NCBI GenBank assembly: GCA_030601485.1
Contig: JAUVTO010000101.1
Span: 1-6,503 of the forward strand
Direction: 5' to 3'
Origin: Desulfobacterales bacterium
GTDB lineage: Bacteria; Desulfobacterota; Desulfobacteria; Desulfobacterales; UBA11574
DNA: 6,503 bases
The notes below the pieces were generated by a model. That model did no database searches. It saw only the letters and a program-made list of their open reading frames with translations, and was not told the origin of the DNA. Position numbers and translations under genes: made by a program. This document shows, one piece after another, positions 3,348 through 6,503 of the stretch. Position 1 is the stretch's first letter. Every line of letters begins with the position of its first letter.

Positions 3348-5900
3348 TTATATTCCCGTGATAGTGGGATTGATCATAAGTGTTTGACCGTCCGTGGACA
3401 TGGATACAGCGCCGTTGCGGGCGGTGCCCAGTATGCGGCATCCCTTCTCCTTGTACCTTTTTAAAACCGATGGGTGTGGAAATCCGAATCTGCTTTTCCA
3501 TCCGGATGAAACAATAATTACTTCAGGATTGACTTTGTCTATGAACATCTTACTACTCGATGTTTTGCTGCCGTGGTGCGGTGCCAAAAGCACGGTGCTT
3601 TTTAGTTTGTCACCGGCAATTGCCGCCAGTTCATATTCCGCCCGGGTCTGGATATCCCCGGGGAACAGGAAGGAATTTGTTCCGAACGACGCTTTCAGGA
3701 CCAGGGAATTATTGTTTAAATTACGCCAGGTTTCCTTTTTTCTTTTCTCAATGAAATCCACCTGCGGATAAAATATGTCAATACATACGCCGTTAATGTG
3801 GTGGATGCCGGCGATTTCTTTGTATTCGGGCATATGAATTTTGTTTTTTTTAATTGTTTCCATGAACTTTTTATATCCGAACGTATTTGCCACTTCATTA
3901 TTTGTCCATACGTTTTTTACATTAAAGTGTTCGGCAATATATATGAGCCCGTTTAAGTGATCACTGTTGGGATGGGAAAGAACAAGGGTGTCGATGGTTT
4001 TGATTTTTTTTCGCCATAAAAACGGGGCAATGATCCTGGCCCCTATATCAAAAACGCTGTTATCGGAAAAACCACCGCCATCTATGAGAATGTTATAACC
4101 TTCCGGCAGTTCCAGAAGGGCCGCACTACCATGCCCCACATCTATCATCGTTACCCTGAGATCATCATGCCAGAACCGGTTATTCAACCAAAAACAGGCA
4201 TCGGCGCTCAAAGCCAGCATAGCCAGCAGGACAACAATTGCCGCCGGTTTTTGTATAAAACGTTTGCCTGGCACTTTGTTTTCTTCGCCCGGGACTTTAT
4301 CTTGTCCTGCCGGGGTTTTTACTGAAACATATCTTAGGTTTAAAATAGCCCACAACAGGACATAAAAACAGCAGATCTCAAAATAACTCGGGGTTACGGT
4401 TTTTACAGCCGCAAAAGGCAGATCCGCAAAAAAATTAATAACACCGATGGCCTGTGTCAGAACAAAAGCACCTGCCTTGAGGCACCCTAAAGCCACTGAA
4501 ACAGTCAACGGATATAAAAACACGGCCAGCAATCCCAGAGGAACCACCACAAAACCGATCAGGGGAACAATAAAAAAGTTTGCGAGAAGTCCTACCAGAG
4601 AAATCTGGTTAAAATAAAACATGGCAAGGGGCATGGTGCCGAGGATAGCAAAAAAAGAAACCATGAAAAAATAAAACAGTTTTGTTGCAGCTTTAATACG
4701 TTTTGGCTTTTTAATCCCACTTGAATCAGACTGCCATGGATTTTGCACTCGAGACAGTCCGTATAGTATTGCAAAAACAGCGGTAAAGGAAAGCTGAAAT
4801 GAAATTGAAAATAGCGACGGCGGATGAACAACAAGGATCAGCAGTGCCGCCACTGCAAGGGTGTTCATGGGGTCATGTTCTCTTTCAAATAAAAATGCCG
4901 TCAAAAATACGGTAACCATGATGAGCGCTCTCTGGGTGGAAGGCGACATCCCTGAAAGCAGGCCGTATATAAATACGGGAATAACAGATAAGACTACGGC
5001 TCCCTTTTTAGTCCATGCATGCCGCAATAAAAATTTAATATGAGAAAGCAGATACTTGAAAAATAAAAATGCACCGGTGGCCACAATACCGATATGAAGT
5101 CCTGAAATGGCCAGAAGATGACCGATCCCTGCACGGTTAAATGCCTGTTTTAAATCTTTAGAAATTGAATTTCTGTCTCCGACGATCAATGCTTTTAATA
5201 CACCCTGCTCGGCTCCCTGCCCTGTTTTGTCGATGAGATCAGAAATTTTTCTGCGTGCGTCCGCTATAATCACGCTGATTCCTGTTTCCGAATTTCTTTT
5301 GAGCAGGGTAAGCTTTTGCGCTGAAACATAGGCAGTTCCATAAACTTTTCGAAAAGCCATATATCTCTTATAATCAAATCCTCCGGGGTTATTGAAATTT
5401 CTGATGGATTTTATCCTGCCGAAAAAAACGATCCGGTCCCCAATCAAGAGCTTAGGGCCGTTCCCTGAAACGGTTAAACGAATCCTTCCGATCACAGGAA
5501 AAGGCTTATTATTCCCCTCAAGAGTCTCAGTGCGCAGAATGAATTTTTGTCGATGGGAATATGTTGCAACCGGTGTGTCAATAATACCGGTAATTTTCCA
5601 TGAATGGTCATCCTTAAAGTGGATAATGTGATGGGAAGGAAATTTTGGAGCCATCCAGGGTTGTATGGAAAGGTATCCCAGGGCGAAAAAAAGCAATGGG
5701 GGAATAAAAATAACGCTCCTGTTTTTGTATAGGCAATAAAGAATCAAGCATAAAAATACAAAAGCAATAAGACAAGCGCAAACACCATGACCCGAAAATT
5801 GGGAGCCCGCGGCGATGCCTGATATCATCGAAAACAGCAGGGGAACAACCGGACGAAAGTAAATACTCGCCTTGGAAGTTTTACAACTTATTGAAATCAT
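3348..5900 (-). CDS. comEC: ComEC/Rec2 family DNA-uptake channel protein
   Basis: An 850-residue integral inner-membrane protein that forms the channel for single-stranded DNA during natural transformation. It has the full three-part layout. The N-terminal DUF4131 region has two or three membrane segments (about 18-77) followed by a soluble OB-like part ending at NPGGFD (171-176). The central polytopic Competence domain (about 230-515) contains ISGLHIG (265-271) and SPSTQRA (319-325). After one more membrane segment (about 553-568) comes a metallo-beta-lactamase-like domain (585-810) with MIDVGHGSA, LIDGGG (605-610), SHPNSDH (H643, D647, H648), FPGD (746-749) and APHHGS (773-778). These metal-ligand positions are kept, so a nuclease-competent fold is plausible. 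The loop near 527-545 carries a short DKVPG/NKVPG duplication. The ATG at 5900 has only a weak Shine-Dalgarno. No other competence gene is in view. Confidence 0.95.
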   Translation of the reverse strand: MISISCKTSKASIYFRPVVPLLFSMISGIAAGSQFSGHGVCACLIAFVFLCLILYCLYKNRSVIFIPPLLFFALGYLSIQPWMAPKFPSHHIIHFKDDHSWKITGIIDTPVATYSHRQKFILRTETLEGNNKPFPVIGRIRLTVSGNGPKLLIGDRIVFFGRIKSIRNFNNPGGFDYKRYMAFRKVYGTAYVSAQKLTLLKRNSETGISVIIADARRKISDLIDKTGQGAEQGVLKALIVGDRNSISKDLKQAFNRAGIGHLLAISGLHIGIVATGAFLFFKYLLSHIKFLLRHAWTKKGAVVLSVIPVFIYGLLSGMSPSTQRALIMVTVFLTAFLFEREHDPMNTLAVAALLILVVHPPSLFSISFQLSFTAVFAILYGLSRVQNPWQSDSSGIKKPKRIKAATKLFYFFMVSFFAILGTMPLAMFYFNQISLVGLLANFFIVPLIGFVVVPLGLLAVFLYPLTVSVALGCLKAGAFVLTQAIGVINFFADLPFAAVKTVTPSYFEICCFYVLLWAILNLRYVSVKTPAGQDKVPGEENKVPGKRFIQKPAAIVVLLAMLALSADACFWLNNRFWHDDLRVTMIDVGHGSAALLELPEGYNILIDGGGFSDNSVFDIGARIIAPFLWRKKIKTIDTLVLSHPNSDHLNGLIYIAEHFNVKNVWTNNEVANTFGYKKFMETIKKNKIHMPEYKEIAGIHHINGVCIDIFYPQVDFIEKRKKETWRNLNNNSLVLKASFGTNSFLFPGDIQTRAEYELAAIAGDKLKSTVLLAPHHGSKTSSSKMFIDKVNPEVIIVSSGWKSRFGFPHPSVLKRYKEKGCRILGTARNGAVSMSTDGQTLMINPTITGI

Positions 5901-5961
5901 GTGTTCTTAAACAGATACAAATTTGTCTCTCCATATGGAATGATGGAGCAATGGAATGCTG

Positions 5962-6018
5962 GCCCCGGTGAAATAGAAAAAAGTTTCACCCCAGTACGAT
6001 CTACCGGACCTACGGGGC
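5962..6018. repeat. Compound hairpin repeat, copy D (minimal form)
   Basis: This 57-bp element is bounded by GCCCCG (5962-5967) and CGGGGC (6013-6018), which are inverted copies. Its stem is GGTGAAA (5967-5973) with TTTCACC (5984-5990) around a 10-nt loop. The flank from 5987 to 6012 matches copy A (1014-1039) with two differences. It appears to be the shortest complete version of the family, with one stem and one copy of the CCAGTACGATCT unit. Confidence 0.75.
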
Positions 6019-6091
6019 AGGCTGATTAAAAATAATGGGTTTAAAAGTGGAGAACAATATTATTACGGGTGCAGATCAAAACTGTTTGTTA

Positions 6092-6150
6092 TTTCGAATT
6101 TTGGAATTTGAAATTTATTTGTAATTTGGTGCTTGGAATTTGTGATTTTA
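6092..6150. repeat. Low-complexity AATTTGG / TTGGAATTTG repeat tract
   Basis: TTGGAATTTG occurs at 6101-6110 and again at 6133-6142, with related words (GAATTTTGG, GAAATTTATTT, GTAATTTGGTG, TTTGTGATTTTA) between and around them. On the minus strand it reads as AAATCACAAATTCCAAGCACC-like text. Tracts of this style are a familiar intergenic feature of several environmental bacterial lineages. It is non-coding. Confidence 0.6.
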
Positions 6151-6213
6151 GACACAAAACTCCACGGCAGAGCAATCTATCTCTGACCTGGCTCTCCGAT
6201 GCATAGGCTCTAC

Positions 6214-6256
6214 CCTCCGGCCTGTAAGCCCTACGGGCTGGAAGCGGAGCCGGAGG
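6214..6256. repeat. GC-rich two-level stem-loop downstream of gpmI
   Basis: The outer arms CCTCCGGC (6214-6221) and GCCGGAGG (6249-6256) are perfect over 8 bp. Inside them AGCCC (6227-6231) and GGGCT (6235-6239) form a tight second hairpin with a 3-nt loop. The structure begins about 30 bases past the gpmI stop. No U-run follows on the minus strand, so it may be a REP-like element or mRNA 3'-end stabiliser more than an intrinsic terminator. Confidence 0.65.
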
Positions 6257-6287
6257 CCCAGAGGACCAAATTTTCAATGAAAAAAGT

Positions 6288-6503
6288 TCACCGGCGGTCA
6301 TTATCGTCTATGATCAGGTGTTGGGCGGTCATTTCCACGGGTATATCCAGCCCCAGCAAAGCCAGAACCGTGGGCGCGATATCCGAAAGCTTGCCGCGAT
6401 CCAGAAGCTGCCTGCCCGGAGAATCGCCGGCCACGTATATCAACTCTACAGGATTGAGGCTATGGCTGGTCTTGGTCATGCCGGTCTGATAATCGATCAT
6501 CTG
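6288..6503 (-). CDS. gpmI: Cofactor-independent phosphoglycerate mutase, C-terminal end (partial)
   Basis: The last 71 codons of a gene that enters from the right edge; the frame is open through 6503. The family interconverts 3- and 2-phosphoglycerate in glycolysis and gluconeogenesis in the cytosol, using two manganese ions and a phosphoserine intermediate, and is usually about 510 residues. The visible part matches the end of the phosphatase-like domain: MIDYQTG, TSHSLNPVELIYVAG (whose His corresponds to the last metal-ligand histidine, H462 in the Bacillus stearothermophilus enzyme), GKLSDIAPTVLALLGLDIP and EMTAQHLI. The tail IIDDNDRR is a normal length. The catalytic serine and the other metal ligands lie outside the window, so the activity rests on family membership. 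Confidence 0.9.
   Translation of the reverse strand, partial: QMIDYQTGMTKTSHSLNPVELIYVAGDSPGRQLLDRGKLSDIAPTVLALLGLDIPVEMTAQHLIIDDNDRR

Larger units (their letters stand above)
5901..6287. other. Repeat-filled spacer between gpmI and comEC
   Basis: These 387 bp contain no supported gene. In plus-strand order they hold hairpin repeat copy D (5962-6018), an AT-rich tract (6021-6090), a low-complexity AATTTGG repeat (6092-6150), a unique-looking stretch (6151-6212) and a GC-rich long stem-loop (6214-6256). A 70-codon minus-strand frame crosses the last three, but its peptide is a translation of the repeats. No consensus promoter for comEC is evident; its transcription may start anywhere in this spacer or read through from gpmI. 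Confidence 0.7.

Noticed and set aside
3394..3771. Plus-strand frames of 60-125 codons inside comEC
   Set aside because: These are antisense shadows of a well-supported 850-codon gene and lack recognisable domains.
6089..6301. 70-codon minus-strand frame between gpmI and comEC
   Set aside because: It overlaps the gpmI end out of frame, and the peptide is composed of the GC-rich stem-loop and the AATTTGG tract. It has no family resemblance.

Overview
The window looks like a piece of a moderately AT-rich, Gram-negative chromosome. A member of Desulfobacterota (a sulfate-reducer-type 'deltaproteobacterium') is my best guess. It rests on the intergenic repeat style (CACGAAA-type tandem repeats, CCCCGGTTAAAT hairpins, AATTTGGTGCTTGGAATTTG tracts) and on the mix of decayed ORF6N and DUF4143 genes, not on a marker gene. 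Every gene I accept lies on the minus strand, so transcription runs from high to low coordinates.

Right part (about 3348-6503): the C-terminal end of a cofactor-independent phosphoglycerate mutase (gpmI) enters from the right edge. A 387-bp spacer full of hairpins and low-complexity repeats follows, then a complete comEC/rec2 gene (850 codons) for the DNA-uptake channel. These are the ordinary chromosomal genes of the window.

Middle part (about 929-3347): an accessory stretch of broken and mobile-type genes set among repeats. It holds (i) a DUF4143 C-terminal half whose ATPase half is missing, (ii) a 38-codon repeat-derived ORF with a good Shine-Dalgarno, (iii) an ORF6N-domain gene broken by a Trp-to-stop change and then truncated, and (iv) an apparently intact two-gene toxin-antitoxin operon (TumE/DUF6516 toxin, then an HVO_A0114-type winged-helix antitoxin). 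The operon's putative promoter and palindromic operator begin almost exactly where ORF6N homology stops. This suggests the TA module landed in, or recombined into, the ORF6N gene.

Left part (1-928): a complete small class I SAM-dependent methyltransferase, then about 350 bp with no supported gene but with two clear inverted repeats.

Three intergenic zones (987-1119, 2292-2380, 5962-6018) carry versions of one hairpin element. Its stem changes from GGTTAAAT/ATTTAACC in one copy to GGTGAAA/TTTCACC in another. That is a compensatory change and argues that the stem is maintained or copied as a unit. I see no new defence or metabolic system. The most interesting items are this hairpin family, the ORF6N palindrome that encodes nearly the same peptide on both strands, and the TA operon's control region.
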